A DNA stretch of 55,104 bases from Pezicula radicicola (GCA_003008705.1 PDUO01000088.1:95463-150566); one strand, 5' to 3'; shown: positions 36,401-47,456, counted from the stretch's first letter. The notes: a model not told the origin generated them from the letters alone. Numbers and translations are program-made.

Positions 36401-38240
36401 TCCTTGAAATAGGTGCCGGAACAGGCGGCATAACCGCGGCAATAGCAGATCTTTTGTCAAGCATGCAGGCCCAGGTGACGTACACGGTGACAGATCTGTC
36501 TCGATCCCTTGTTGCCAGTCTGAGAAAACGATTTAAGCAGTGCCCGTTCATAGAGTTTAAGGTCTTCGATATTGAGAAAGAGGCTTCCCCCGACATGATT
36601 CAGAGCCAGCATATGGTTATTGCTACAAACTGCGTGCATGCCACCCACAGCCTAGTCTACCCGACTAGGAACATCCGCAAGATCCTTCATCCAGACGGTC
36701 TTCTGATGATGCTTGAGATGACTGAGCCACTGCCATAGGTAGACTTAGTCTTTGGTCAGGTTGAAGGCTGATGGCTTTTCAACGACAAGCAGAAACACGC
36801 CCTGGCACCCCCGGATGTTTGGGAGCGTACTCTCCAGCAGGTGGGATTTGGCTCCGTCGATTGGACTGAAGGATATCAACCGGAGACGAAAATCCAACGT
36901 ATTATCCTGACATTGGCATCGGGACCCAAGTATGACCGTATTTCTTTGCCAATTCCACTGCCTGTAAAGAATTCATTCACTGACTGCCCCTCTCGCCAAG
37001 TAATGCTCGGTTTACAAAGGATTTCCGTTTCGCGTCGCGCAGTTTATCATCCAGTTCTCAACTGAGTTCTTCCTCGGTGCTTGTGACAGGGGCTTCTGGT
37101 AGCCTGGGCAGCCATCTAGTAGCTCACATTGCCCGTCTGCCCACTGTCTCTACGTTTTATTGTCTTAACCGGCCACGAGCTACGTCCCCTCAGCGACGTC
37201 AGGAGCTAGCATTTGAGTCTCGGGGCATCCAATTAGATCCTGAATCCCTGGCCAAGATCCGCGTAATTCAGACGGACGGGTCGAAGAGTCAACTCGGATT
37301 AGAACAAAGGGAATATGACGATTTGGTCCACTACGTTACCAACATTGTGCACAACGCCTGGCCAATGAGTCTTAGTCGTCCCATTCAATCGTTTGAGACG
37401 CAATTTCAGATCATGGTCAACCTGCTACAGCTAGCCAGCGATATAGCTCATGGGCAGACGGAGACTAGAAAGATTGGGTTTCAATTTATTTCATCAATAG
37501 CGACGGTAGGCGAATATCCTCGATATATTGGACAAGCACGAGCCCCAGAGGAACGTATGACAGTAGAAACTACATTGTCGATAGGATATAGCGATGCCAA
37601 ACTAGTCTGTGAGCGGATGCTAGAAAGCACTCTCTATAAACACCCAAATCACTTCTGTGCCATGGCTGTCCGCATCGGCCAGATTGCAGGCTCAAAAGAC
37701 AGTGGCTATTGGAATCCTGTCGAGCACTTATCATTCCTTCTCAAGTCATGCCAAACTCTTGGGGCCATGCCAGCATTAGAAGGAGTAAGTGGATCTTCAT
37801 TTTCTCCGTTTCTCTTATACAGGGAGAGAACTGTGGCTAACAAAAATGTCGTCTCATTTAGGATCTCTCCTGGTGTCCCGTTAATGACGTTGCCGGTACA
37901 TTGAGCGATCTCCTCCTTTCACACGCGGACCCGTTCCCGATCTATCACATCGAGAACCCATGCCGGCAGCCGTGGTGCGAGATGATCACAGCACTGGCCG
38001 AGTGCCTCGATGCGCCGTCCATCGTCCCATTCGAGGAGTGGGTGCGCCGCGTGCGCTCCCTACCATAGGCTAATGCAACAGATAATCCTACTTTCGTACT
38101 CATCGATTTTCTCAAGGAGCACTTTGTACGTATGTCATGCGGTGATCTGATCTTGGATACCGCTCACAGTCAGGCGCATTCGCCGGCCTTGGCTGCCATT
38201 GGTCCTGTGAGTATAGATCTGGTAAACAAGCGGCAATGAT
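30423..38240 (+). pseudogene. Non-reducing polyketide synthase pseudogene, SAT-KS-MAT-PT-ACP-CMeT-R
   Basis: The ATG at 30423 starts a SAT domain (LLFGSQALNF; catalytic Cys in GLCTG, 30843-30845) with an 87-bp intron at 31067-31153. KS has DTACSSS (Cys 32113-32115), HGTGT (His 32519-32521) and GGHSES (His 32630-32632). MAT has GHSFGE (Ser 33449-33451), but its catalytic His is Tyr (NAFYSALV, 33794-33796). PT begins after LPPYQFEKVRHW; its catalytic His is Tyr (NEYIVVEAAPLC, 34436-34438), while the Asp in LFDSFYQVAGI (34981-34983) remains. One ACP follows (VGIDSLMG, Ser 35536-35538), then CMeT (LEIGAGTGG) and a reductive-release domain (GASGSLG, FISSIATVG, YSDAK) with a 77-bp intron at 37785-37861. 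Many in-frame stops (for example 31232, 31292, 35512, 38066) and at least four frameshifts kill it. Architecture is that of the methylated aryl-aldehyde synthases (citrinin, azaphilone, tropolone types). The R domain ends abruptly after LVNK. Confidence 0.92.
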
Positions 38241-39115
38241 TCGAAGAACGAATAGAAGATGGAGTATGTGAGAGCAGTGCAAACGGTGGAGAACAAAACT
38301 GCAGGGTCGCAGGCATTGATTTCCCATGGTTTAGTCAACGCATCTCTCACCATCTGTCGTGCATGCATCTGTGACTGACGCATCTCCGATTCGGATCTCA
38401 GGTCCTGCCTTCCGGTTTGAGCCCGTAGACGCTGCGCCCGCCGCAGCAGGATATTATCTGAAGATGTCTCTGGAAGTGAGAAGAAGATCAGGACCAGGAT
38501 AGGGCCAGGTAACCAACGTAGTTCCCAAGAACTCCACCTCCAACCTATTTTTTCGATTACAAACCCACCGACAAGAGGACCAAGAGCCTAAAAACCGGTT
38601 ACCATGTAGCAGTTACAATGAGATAACTGAGTAGAACGAGAACAATGCTCGATTACTTGATGCTAGAACACGAGAAAATCACAAGCACTTACCGGAGCCA
38701 ATGTTGCTCCTCCTCCCCACATAGCAATAACGTAAGGAATTGCCACGGGACCGTTGAAGTCTCCATAACTTGCACCAACCGTCCCTAAGCATGAAGACCC
38801 GAAAAATCCCAACAAAAAACGTAGAACTAGAATTCCAGCGAAGCTATCGACTAGAGACATAGGTACGCATAGTACAACAAAGACGAAAAAGGTGGTATTG
38901 TATGGAAGATTCCGTCCAATGGCTGGAATCTCGGACAATGGTGACCAGAGCATAGGACCAATACCATAAGCCACGACATAGACTGCCAGACCCAGAGTAT
39001 CAGCTGTCTCACTGACGCCGAAAATTTGAACGATGTCCCGTTGGCTAGTTGTGGCGGCCTGTAGCGCAGTCGCCCAGTTTGTCCTTTGAGAGGGGTCGTT
39101 TGCCTGCGACGTCAT
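38128..39115 (-). pseudogene. MFS drug/metabolite transporter pseudogene, C-terminally truncated
   Basis: Start at 39115 (MTSQANDPSQ). The frame then gives FGVSETADTLGLAVYVVAYG, PMLWSPLSEIPAIGRN and LRFLLGFFGSSCLGTVGASY, matching helices 2-4 of DHA1-type exporters. A 105-bp intron (38588-38692) is followed by LGPLVGGFVIEKIGWRWSSW, FFSLPETSSDNILLRRAQRL and YSIFYSFFESLPLVYQ. After that the family match stops: the remaining residues are out-of-family sequence from the PKS 3' end on the other strand. About half of a 12-helix protein is missing, and helix 1 also looks lost. The readable part has no nonsense codon. It probably exported the cluster product. Confidence 0.8.
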
Positions 39116-39129
39116 GTCAGAAGCAACTC

Positions 39130-40114
39130 AGGCTAGAAGACTGGCCAAAGCCCGGCCAGACAAATTCGGTCGTGGTGATAGTTGGGGGGGTTGTTGTCAT
39201 GGGTGTCAAAGATGGCCCATTTATCCATAGTGTCTGAGTTCTCTGCTATAGCGTCAATTATTCCGCGGACTACAGGACCGAAGTGGGCAAAGGGGCCTAT
39301 GGCTTCCTCCTTCTTTACTGGTGAGGTGAGTCTAGTCGTAGCTTGCCAGTCATTGTCGTCGTGGACAAATGCCACTACATTCAGCAACTTGCCATGGGCT
39401 ACAGGAATTGTAATGACATATCCGTCTGGACCGAGGTGGATATGTCGATTTTTCGCTTTATACTCCCCTAAGGCCTGGATCGCACGATCTATAGGAACAA
39501 TGTTCCGGAGAGCGTACAGGTGAGTGTAGGATGGAAGTACACCTGGGTGGTCGTCTCCAAGAATAAGACTGCGTATCTTGGATTTGATGCCATCACAGCC
39601 AATAACTACATCTGCCTCTACAATACTGCCGTCTTAGAAATTGAGTCTCAACTTTTCTTCCTCTCCTTGATCGACAATGCGGCCTAATCGTTTTCCCATG
39701 CAAAGAATGTTTGACGGGAGTAGCCTCAGCATCTCATCTCGGAAATGTGCACGGACCACTCCTTCAAAGCCACGAGGGCCTGTGTATAAACGAAAAAGCT
39801 CTGTTTCGTCTATATCGACGCTCTCGTGATGATAACCATCGAGGCAAATCATGTCGTCCATGGGATTATGGGTCACCACTGACGGTAGAGAGTTTACGTT
39901 GAGCCTCAATCAACCCAGGCTCGAGAAGCTTCATGCAACGCATCGCATTGGGAGAAAACCCAATGCCGCCGCTGAAGCCAGAAAACTCATGAGATTGCTC
40001 GTAAACTTGGACTTTGATTCCACGACGTACAAGACCCAGAGCCAAGGCCAACCCTACAACTCCCGCACCAACGATAGCGATCTCGAGGGGTTGTATTTTG
40101 TCTTTTGAGTCTAT
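39130..40114 (-). pseudogene. FAD-dependent monooxygenase pseudogene (TropB/AzaH/salicylate-hydroxylase type)
   Basis: Flavoenzymes of this group hydroxylate, often dearomatise, the aryl aldehyde made by reductively releasing non-reducing PKSs. The minus strand reads IAIVGAGVVGLALALGLVRR (Rossmann GxGxxG), VYEQ, SGGIGFSPNAMRCMKLLEPG, VRAHFRDEMLRLLP, then, after a TAA, VVIGCDGIKS, LHLGPDGYVITIPV-like text and WAIFDTHDNNPP with DRICLAG. The expected start is ATA (40112-40114) followed by GACTCAAAAGAC, a likely ATG-to-ATA loss. The sequence stops matching right after DRICLAG, where the family has the GDAAH FAD-phosphate motif; the remaining C-terminal part is deleted and the MFS start lies 20-30 bp further on. 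Dead, but clearly a cluster tailoring gene. Confidence 0.85.
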
Positions 40115-40724
40115 ATTTTGTGTTGAGATTCTTTGGTGAGTGTGTTAGAGAACGACGGCTCTTCGCTTTGCGTTGCATGAAACAAGACCGAAATTTCACT
40201 AACTATATGCCCCATTATCTTAGTTTCATGGGGCGGCTTGGCAGGATCCATACAGACCGGACGTCAGTTTATGATGCTATCTCCGGCTCCCAATCTCTTC
40301 TCCGAGTCCACACATTTGATACCGCTGAAGATGCAGCTATGCCATTTGAAATCCTGGAATATCCGTCTGTTTTGCCGGAGAGTTAAACCTCTACATAATG
40401 GTAATCCCGTCTCGGGCAAACTGTAATGTATTGATAGTGCAGATTGGAACGTCATTGGCAAATGCGAGTTAATTTCCTCGAATCGGAATTTAAAAGGACA
40501 TGATACTGTGAGACTGTGTTAAAACAAGACAAGGCCGATTGAAAAATAATTCAAGATCAGACCAAAACTTACTCCTCATAAATTGATGACATCTTCTGTC
40601 AAGACCTTACTTCTCCAACTGTCGCTTGTCTTCCACTCAGGCAAAATTTCGAAAATCATTCCTTGAGAAGCTCCACTACCTCTCTCACCAATTTGTTGAA
40701 CTTTCTGCTATTCGCCAGAAAAAC
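40115..40724. promoter_or_regulatory. Divergent intergenic region, monooxygenase/EthD
   Basis: About 610 bp between two divergent starts, so it should hold both promoters. The short open frames inside it are not supported. No CCAAT or palindromic regulator site stands out clearly enough to name. Confidence 0.4.
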
Positions 40725-41102
40725 ATGTCCTATTTAATCGCATTCACCTACCGTCGGAAAGATGGACTAAGTCCTACTGATTTTCAATCTTACCTCGAGA
40801 CGAAGCACATTCCTCTTATTCAATCTCTTCTGGGACCATTGTTCCCCAAGCGACATCTGAGATACTATGTTGGACGGGAGGATCCAGAGAACCAGGAGGC
40901 GAAGATGCTTCTTGGACCCCAAGTGGATTACAATGCCGTCTGTATTCTGGAATGGGAGGATGAAGCGACATCCAAGAAGTATTTTGTAAAGTTTGGAGAA
41001 CCGGAAACAAACAAAATCATTATGGAGGACGACGCAACCTTCGTCGCGCGTGCCTCTACTACGGTCTACGTACTCAGAGCGAATCGTGTGACCGAACAGT
41101 GA
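40725..41102 (+). CDS. EthD-domain protein (dimeric alpha+beta barrel), intact
   Basis: The ATG at 40725 gives 125 residues with no stop or frameshift. The frame is open about 100 bp further upstream, but without an ATG that adds family sequence. MSYLIAFTYRRKDGLSPTDF, then YLETKHIPLIQSLLGP, is the EthD opening (strand, then F--Y-E-KH-P helix); later VDYNAVCILEWEDEATSKKY and VARASTTVYVLRA complete the ferredoxin-like fold. EthD-like proteins are common in fungal aromatic polyketide clusters, where some act as small decarboxylases, cyclases or helper proteins; the reaction here is unknown. It is the only cluster gene still fully readable. It is probably single-exon and transcribed away from the FAD monooxygenase. 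Confidence 0.85.
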   Translation: MSYLIAFTYRRKDGLSPTDFQSYLETKHIPLIQSLLGPLFPKRHLRYYVGREDPENQEAKMLLGPQVDYNAVCILEWEDEATSKKYFVKFGEPETNKIIMEDDATFVARASTTVYVLRANRVTEQ

Positions 41103-41285
41103 TGGCATACTGCATCATCCATAGAATTGGACTGGGACGAAACTATGGCGGGAAGCAGATTGTAGGGACGCTTTGAAGATGGAGAATACCTAGGTGGCAT
41201 TGGATTGGGAAGTTGGTGACTATCTAGATAAAATCGAATTCACAAATTCACAAATTCTTCCTCTGAATTCTACATAAACAAGTTC

Positions 41286-41413
41286 CGATTTAGACAGTGG
41301 AATAGGTGCCCCATGGGTAATGCCAAGGCCCCATTTGGTACCCACAAGCCGATTAGAAGACCCATGGGTTGGGGTCGGGTTTACCCAGGGGTCCGGGTAC
41401 CCATTTCGACTCA
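41286..41413 (-). repeat. GGGTACC/CCATGGG-rich repeat, right copy, inverted
   Basis: Read on the minus strand it starts AAATGGGTACCC and contains GGGTCTTCTAATCGGCTTGT, GGGTACCAAATGGGGCC and ATTACCCATGGG. This aligns with the copy at 29708-29852, including the AATGGGTACCC start and the GTGGGTACC-AATGGGGCCT block. The two copies are about 11.5 kb apart in opposite orientation. Confidence 0.6.
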
Positions 41414-41975
41414 GATAGTATAATCGCAAGATCTCCAGTCGCATGAGTCTACCATTCAGCCTATCGTAGTAGCAGGCATTCAATATGTAAAGGCGCATCA
41501 ACCCGAGCCAACTATGACCTCAAAGGCTAAGAATATCCCCTCGTCCGGTGCACTTTCCAAGCTACGAAGGATGGCGTGATCTAGGAAGATCATCAAACAG
41601 TTCCAAGAGCCGAGAGCAAGTACCGGTTCTTAAAAGCAGGTACCGGTTCGTAAAGGCCGCCATCTTTTTTCGTCTCCTATCTTCCATCCAATCAAAGTAT
41701 AGTACTTTATTCGACTCTCTCCTGACAAGCCGCTTTCATGCATACAAGATATCTTCTCCACATTAAGCTAAAGGACCTAGTCTCTTATTTGCATTCATCC
41801 ACCCCCATGAATAAACCTAAATTTTTGTGGCGGGGCTCAGTATGGTCTAATGGAGGAATTGTTACCAGGAATATAAATATACAAAGTAGTACCAATACTC
41901 GAGATTTTAACACGGTTACTCGCTGTGATTGATCACTCAAAGAAGCTGTCATTTAGTTATAAGCTCGCCTCCCCT
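41414..41975. other. Region upstream of the regulator gene
   Basis: No supported gene. A near-duplicate of 17 bp occurs at about 41622-41656 (AGTACCGGTTCTTAAAA and GGTACCGGTTCGTAAAG). This should include the promoter of the downstream Zn2Cys6 gene. Confidence 0.4.
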
Positions 41976-43990
41976 TTCTCGCACTTCAGAGACATCGTCA
42001 CCAAGACACCGACCAGGTCCGGCATATACAGAGTGTAGGAAGCGTAAACTTCGCTGCGATGGTGAACGACCTCAATGTGAGAACTGTATCATTTTGCGGC
42101 CCCATGTATCATTCCCTCGAACTCCAGACGGGGTCCGAAGAAAGGGTATATGAAGGACCTGCACAACAGATTAGGTCAGTCAATGGTCCTTCTGCTTAAC
42201 AACTATATAACTCATCTCCGATAATAGCAAATCTTGAGAACTTCCTTCATCGCACACCAGCACCGGCGCTCGAGGGTGAATATGTTCGGAACTCGAATGA
42301 TATGTCTATTTCGATGGAGCCAACGCCCCAGGACTTGGAAATGTTTTTTGACAGTGCAACATTAAAAGCTCCTAACATCATCACATCCCAGTCGCTAAAC
42401 TTTCCAAGTCAAGCCGAACATGTGGTGCTAAATTCTGACATGTCGTTCACTTTAGGGATGCTAAATGGGCCTGAAATTTTCTGACCTGCTGCAATATGAC
42501 CTGGATCAGTTGTTTTTCGACCGGGTCCATCCTTTCGTGCCAATTATTCATGAGAGCCAATATCTGTCCTGGAGTCGGACTCACACAAAAACCGAATCAC
42601 GCCTGTGTCTGCAGAACGCTATGTGGACGTGGACGTTGGTGGCTGCCTTTTCCCTACCGCTCGCGTACTTGCGTAACTCGCTTTACCGACACACCTAGCA
42701 ACTACTAGAATTAAAAGGACAGAAGGAGGACCAGTCACAGTTCTATGACATGGAGCACGCACAGGCCTGGCTCCTAATCGCCATCTATGAGTTGATGCAG
42801 AATAATTTTCAACAGCCATTGATGAGTTCCGGCCGCTGCCTGAGATTAGTGAAGTTAATAAGGTTATATAAAGTTGATAACACCATCAAAACTTCCGATG
42901 AAATCCAAAACATACAGTCAGACCAATGGGTCGAAGATGAAGAGAAGAGACAGCTTTTCTGGATGGCTTATATTGTCAACTGCTTCCTCGCCCTGCGATT
43001 TAATTGTCCAATCACATTCAATGAACAAGTTGTAAGTCATTGCGACTTCTACAAATGATGTAGATGAATCGATTAGCTAAAATCTACCATCTATCTAGAT
43101 CGCAGCCCGTCTACCAGTATCTGAGCAAGAGTTCCATCAAGGTCAACCTTGTACAGAAATGGGATTCCTACTAAATGTCTTGAACCCCCCTTCCGAGGCC
43201 AAGTCCTCGTCACTGTTCATAGAATGTATTACACTCGCCAATCTTTGCAGTCGGATTCTTTCTCATCGACAACATGCCGCCGTCAGCCATACATCCTCGG
43301 ACAACACCTATAAGTTTTGGGAGCTAGCAAAGCACAGACGATCTCCCTGGATCACCCTCCTGCCGCTTCTCCTGGCTTGGCCATACACACCAATTTCTTC
43401 ATCAACATGATGGCCTAAACCACCTTGCTGGAAATGGGCAAGGTGTTCGACTCAATGTCATGGGATCTTGACGACAATCTACCATTCATCGTTGCGTCTC
43501 GACAGCGCACTACTGCTGCATTGCGAACAGTCCTGAAATTTGCCAAGGGGTTGTCACAACTAAACTATTTCAAGGTTCGGCCTACTCGTCTCCTTCTCAA
43601 CCTCCTCTCAATCCCTCTCACCCTATCAAAAATCTTGAAATATAACTAACTGTCGGAATAACAAAAGGTACATCCCTTCACCACGCTACTCCTATTTCTG
43701 TGCGCCGACTTTGGGACAATATATCAATCAACTCTAGAGAAAGACGTCTCTTTGGAGATTCAGGAGATATCCGACATCCTCCGAATCCTATTAAACTCGT
43801 GCGGCGTGGGTTAATACTTGGATATCACTCCCCTAGACTCAATTTAGCACTTATGAGGAGCGTAGAAGCTATAGAATTCAGACCATGGAAGAGCAGTATA
43901 GATAGACATATAGGGAGATATAGTAGAAATGATATAGGTCCAACCACGATTCCCTTCGCGCGATTAGTACGAGTGTCTCATTTTTGACAG
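41976..43990 (+). pseudogene. Zn2Cys6 transcription factor pseudogene
   Basis: The plus strand reads GPAYTECRKRKLRCDGERPQ followed by CENC: the binuclear zinc cluster, with Tyr (TAT) at the first Cys and no clear sixth Cys (HVSFP where CSFP is usual). Downstream, in changing frames, comes the fungal-specific middle region: [53 protein letters not shown] and EEKRQLFWMAYIVNCFLA, then an intron after NEQV (about 43030-43100), LPVSEQEFHQGQPC, and MSWDLDDNLPFIVASRQRTT. A second intron lies near 43575-43670. Several frameshifts and stops. It was probably the pathway regulator of the cluster; with two zinc ligands lost it could not bind DNA normally. Confidence 0.8.
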
Positions 43991-44543
43991 AGTTGATGTA
44001 CAACTGAATCCTCGCTAATTCTTTTATGTTTTCTATAACCTTGCTTTTCATGCTTTTGTAAGATAACACACAAGCTCATATTTTGGGTTTCTTGGACGAG
44101 ATAGAATTATATAAGGAGAAAAGATAGTTTCTAGATTCTATTTTCTCTATAACAGCCATCATTGTGTCGGATCTCACTCAAGACTAGATTCGGGAGGTGG
44201 TATTCCGACGAATAAGAAATCAAACGAGTTGAACAGTGGAGAGAATACTAATAGATTCTTTTCTTGGTGATCCTTTCTTTTGTCAAGTATGGGGATACCT
44301 GCAAGAGAATGATCTTCCGAGTCTATGTATGGCACTGTGCAGTATCTTTATTCCGTTGTGCGCTTCGTGATCTTGACATATATACCCTTCTGCCGGAAAA
44401 AGTACGAGTTCTCAACCTCATACGGATTTGGATTGATCAGCTGTATCTGAATGACGATTCAGGTCAGATTCAAGTATTTTGTGATGTCCAAAGGGGATTT
44501 AGAGGAAACGTATACCTTACCTTATAGTTAAGGACCAAGGCCG
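43991..44543. other. Intergenic region between regulator and P450
   Basis: No supported gene. The two flanking genes converge here, so it holds 3' ends only. Short open frames lack any motif. Confidence 0.45.
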
Positions 44544-46234
44544 TCACAACTTTCTAAATCTCCAGCAGCGCGATGTGTTTTCCCATATAGATGCGCCTCC
44601 TAGCGCCAAACTGTAAATTTGGACGTATGAGAAACGGCACTTGGAAGTAGAAGGATATATCTTGAAGTGTTGAAGATAGGGGGACTCACAGTCATGATGC
44701 TGGCATCTAGCTTCCTTCTTTGATCCACATCTTCCGTCAACCATCTCTCGGGTCGCCAGAATTGGGCATCCTCTCCAAAGGTTGGACGATGGCGATTGAC
44801 GACGTAAGGGTTCATACCAACCACTGTTCCTGGCAGAAGGTGTTTTCCACAGACAGTTATACCTCCTTCGGGGACAACTCGTCCGAGTGGCAGACAGAAG
44901 GGGGGATGCAGACGCACTGCTTCATTTATACAAGCATCCAGATAAGGGAGGTCTTTCACTTCTTTCCACTGAGGGAACGGCCTACTTAGATTCGAGTTTG
45001 CTTCTTGCATAATCAATTCATCGCAAACGCGGTCGAACGAATCAGGACTCGCTAGTAGGTTGTACATAACTGTGCGCATAACAACCGCCGTAGAGTCGGA
45101 CCCAGCAATGACGTTGGAGAAAGTCCATGCTCTCACATACCTTACATTAACGCCGTCAGTCAAAGCCAATTGCTAATTTCTACTTCCTATGAACTTGTCT
45201 TATTTCTTTGCTTATTTTCATTTTCTCTTTTTAACTAACCAACATAACTAGAAGAAGCGGGAAACTCACCAGGGTAGAATAGAGTCGTTCTTCTCTTGGA
45301 GATCTAAGAAGTAGCCTAGAAAGTCCTTTGTCGTATCTTCATTCTTGGATTGCTTGACTGGGCGGGATTTGATGTGATCTTGTCGGTCGGAAATGGCATC
45401 TGACACGAGCTTCAAGATCGGAGAGGCCAACTGTTTCCGTACTAGGAGGACTAGTGGGTTTTTGTACAGAAGCGTATCTAGCCAGGGAATTTGAGTCATC
45501 GGTGCAATTGTAAGCATGAAATCCCAGATGGCCGCCAGCATTCCGTTCACATCTGCTCCCGTCTCCAACAAGCCGTATCTTTTAGAGAAGGTCATCGTCC
45601 CCATGGCCTCAAAAGCGAAGAATTGCAGCCAATCTGACAGGTCGAAGATCATCTTTGATGCAGCAAACCGCCCATCTAGCTGATCTGTAAGAAGCTGAAG
45701 GACATTGTTAATGAATGGCTCGATAGTCGCTGTACTTGTCATCGAGTACACTGGGGCGACTAGAGATTTTAAGATCTTGTGCTGTTGCTCATCTTGCGTC
45801 GTGAAAATTGCCGGTAACGACCCTCCTATGGTGTACGGGATGAAGGCTCGGTAGAAGTTGCTCTACATGTCCCCGAGGAAACAAGAATTAATAGTTGTTC
45901 TAAGAGCAGGCACTGCAGCGTTATACCTTTGGAAACCCTATTCGCATCGGATAAATCACTTAGATGGCTTTAGGATCCGAGATGGAGGCCCCAAACGCAT
46001 GCAGTCCCCGTATTTCTCATGAAGTTCTTTATGTATTTCATGAGAGCGCATGGTTTTCACCCACAGAACTCTTGGGAAATTAGTTATCTTGGCCCAGAAA
46101 GGTCCAGGAACATGTCGCAGCCTCCGATAGGTCAGAAACAGATGGACACAGAGGTAAGCCACTCCTGCTACGACTAGTATGGTGAGGCAAAATCGCAGCT
46201 TGTGAAGGTATAAAACCTATACCAAGTTCGCCAT
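44544..46234 (-). pseudogene. Cytochrome P450 monooxygenase pseudogene, heme Cys lost
   Basis: The ATG at 46232-46234 (MANLV, then TAG) leads into a membrane anchor and LRHVPGPFWAKITNFPRVLW. The frame slips near YGDCMRLG, then SISDPKAI, TAA, VIYPMRIGFPK and, after an intron, NFYRAFIPYTIGG-like text and MTSTATIEPFINNVLQLL. After another intron comes the I-helix AGSDSTAVV, the ExxR of NEAVRLHPP, PYVVNRH and WRPERWL. The last exon carries the heme loop as FGARRRIYMGKHIALLEI: the invariant Cys is Tyr (TAT, 44587-44589) and a Gly is Arg, both G-to-A changes. It cannot bind heme normally. The overall sequence resembles the pisatin-demethylase-like group. It probably oxidised the polyketide product. 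Confidence 0.85.
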
Positions 46235-46611
46235 CGTTGCTAAGAAATTGCAGGTCGAATATTTCATGGATCGAAACTTGTACTGGTTTTCAATGTATTC
46301 TTCTAAGTGATAGAAATGCACTATATACATGTAACGCAGGAATGTGTTATAATTCTGTTGGAAGGCTAGAAAGCTTTAAATGAGAATGGATTATTATATA
46401 AGATTGGTGATCGGTACTATAAATTAGTATTTGCACACGTATCAGTTGATTCTTCTGGTCTGTCAAGATTCCTCTATTGCATTGCGATACTCGTAGGGCC
46501 AAAGTCTCGCTCGGCTAATTTAATTGAACAAAGACATGGAGAAACAGTTCGGCAAAAAAGTCACTAAAACTTATTTTTATCTTTCTATAAGTCCGGTATC
46601 AATTACAAGCT
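46235..46611. other. Intergenic region between P450 and hydrolase
   Basis: AT-rich, no supported gene. It contains the P450 upstream region and the 3' end of the hydrolase. Confidence 0.5.
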
Positions 46612-47456
46612 CTAGTTCCATGTGACCCCAGTCTCCTCGGCCATTGCTATTATCTCCGCAACCATGGGCCCTACAACCCCACCGTCGATGGGGACTCGAT
46701 GATCCCTATCCCACTCTATCACCCTTGCGCTGGCTGGCATACAGTAGTGCTGCAGGAATAGGCGATGCAGTTCTAGTCCATCGTCGCGCATACCATGGAC
46801 GTGAAGTGTGGGCAGGCGCAGCAGATGCCCTGACCTGCTGCCGTCCAACCCGATCTGATACCCAAGGTGCGTAGCGTCGACCAGGGATGGTGTCATGATC
46901 AGAGCTGGATCGAGCGATACCAACGGGCCACGACCTGCGAGAAGCACGGCAAAGCGAAATTGCCCTTCAGTGATGCTCCTACGTCGGCGTCCACGTCTAC
47001 GTCCGGGAAGAAAGGATGATGATTGGTCTCATTGCGGACCTGCTGGCGGAACAAGAGGCTTGCGCACATCTTCGCCCCTTGGCTAAAGCCCAGCAAGCCT
47101 ACCCACTCCCTAGTAGCCCCTTGAGCGTCGTCGTCCTTCATCGTCTTCCCAAGAGAAAGGTCAATAATTCGGGTCGCCAGTGCAGCTAGTAACTCCGGAT
47201 GTTCGGCTTTCCAGCGCAGCCAGCGGCGAAAGGGACCGTAGTCTCGATACACCGACGTCACATCCGGGCCGGCCTGTGAAGGAAACGGCGCATCAGCAAA
47301 GCAGAGTCGAAATCGTACGGCCAGATGTGCCCTCAGGACGCGGCATTGCATTCGAAAGATTTTAGCATTGGTTCCGCCGCCATGGAAGCACAGAATTCTT
47401 GGAAGATGCAGTGTCGTATCAGCTGATTGAGATATATCGCCACTTTGGATTGCCAT
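46612..47456 (-). pseudogene. FSH1-family serine hydrolase, single frameshift
   Basis: The start at 47456 gives LPRILCFHGGGTNAKIFRMQ, the FSH1-family opening. The nucleophile elbow GFSQGA, the Asp region THLGYQIG to HVHGMRDDGL, and the catalytic His in WDRDHRVPI are all present. The frame changes between KGNFALPCF and FAVLLAGRGPLVSLDP, near 46930-46950, consistent with one small deletion. Otherwise it is full length (about 280 aa). Base composition here is GC-rich and free of RIP-type stops, unlike the P450 and PKS. Homologues such as CitA in citrinin biosynthesis act with the non-reducing PKS, probably editing or helping release thioester-bound chains. An assembly error could explain the frameshift. 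Confidence 0.8.
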
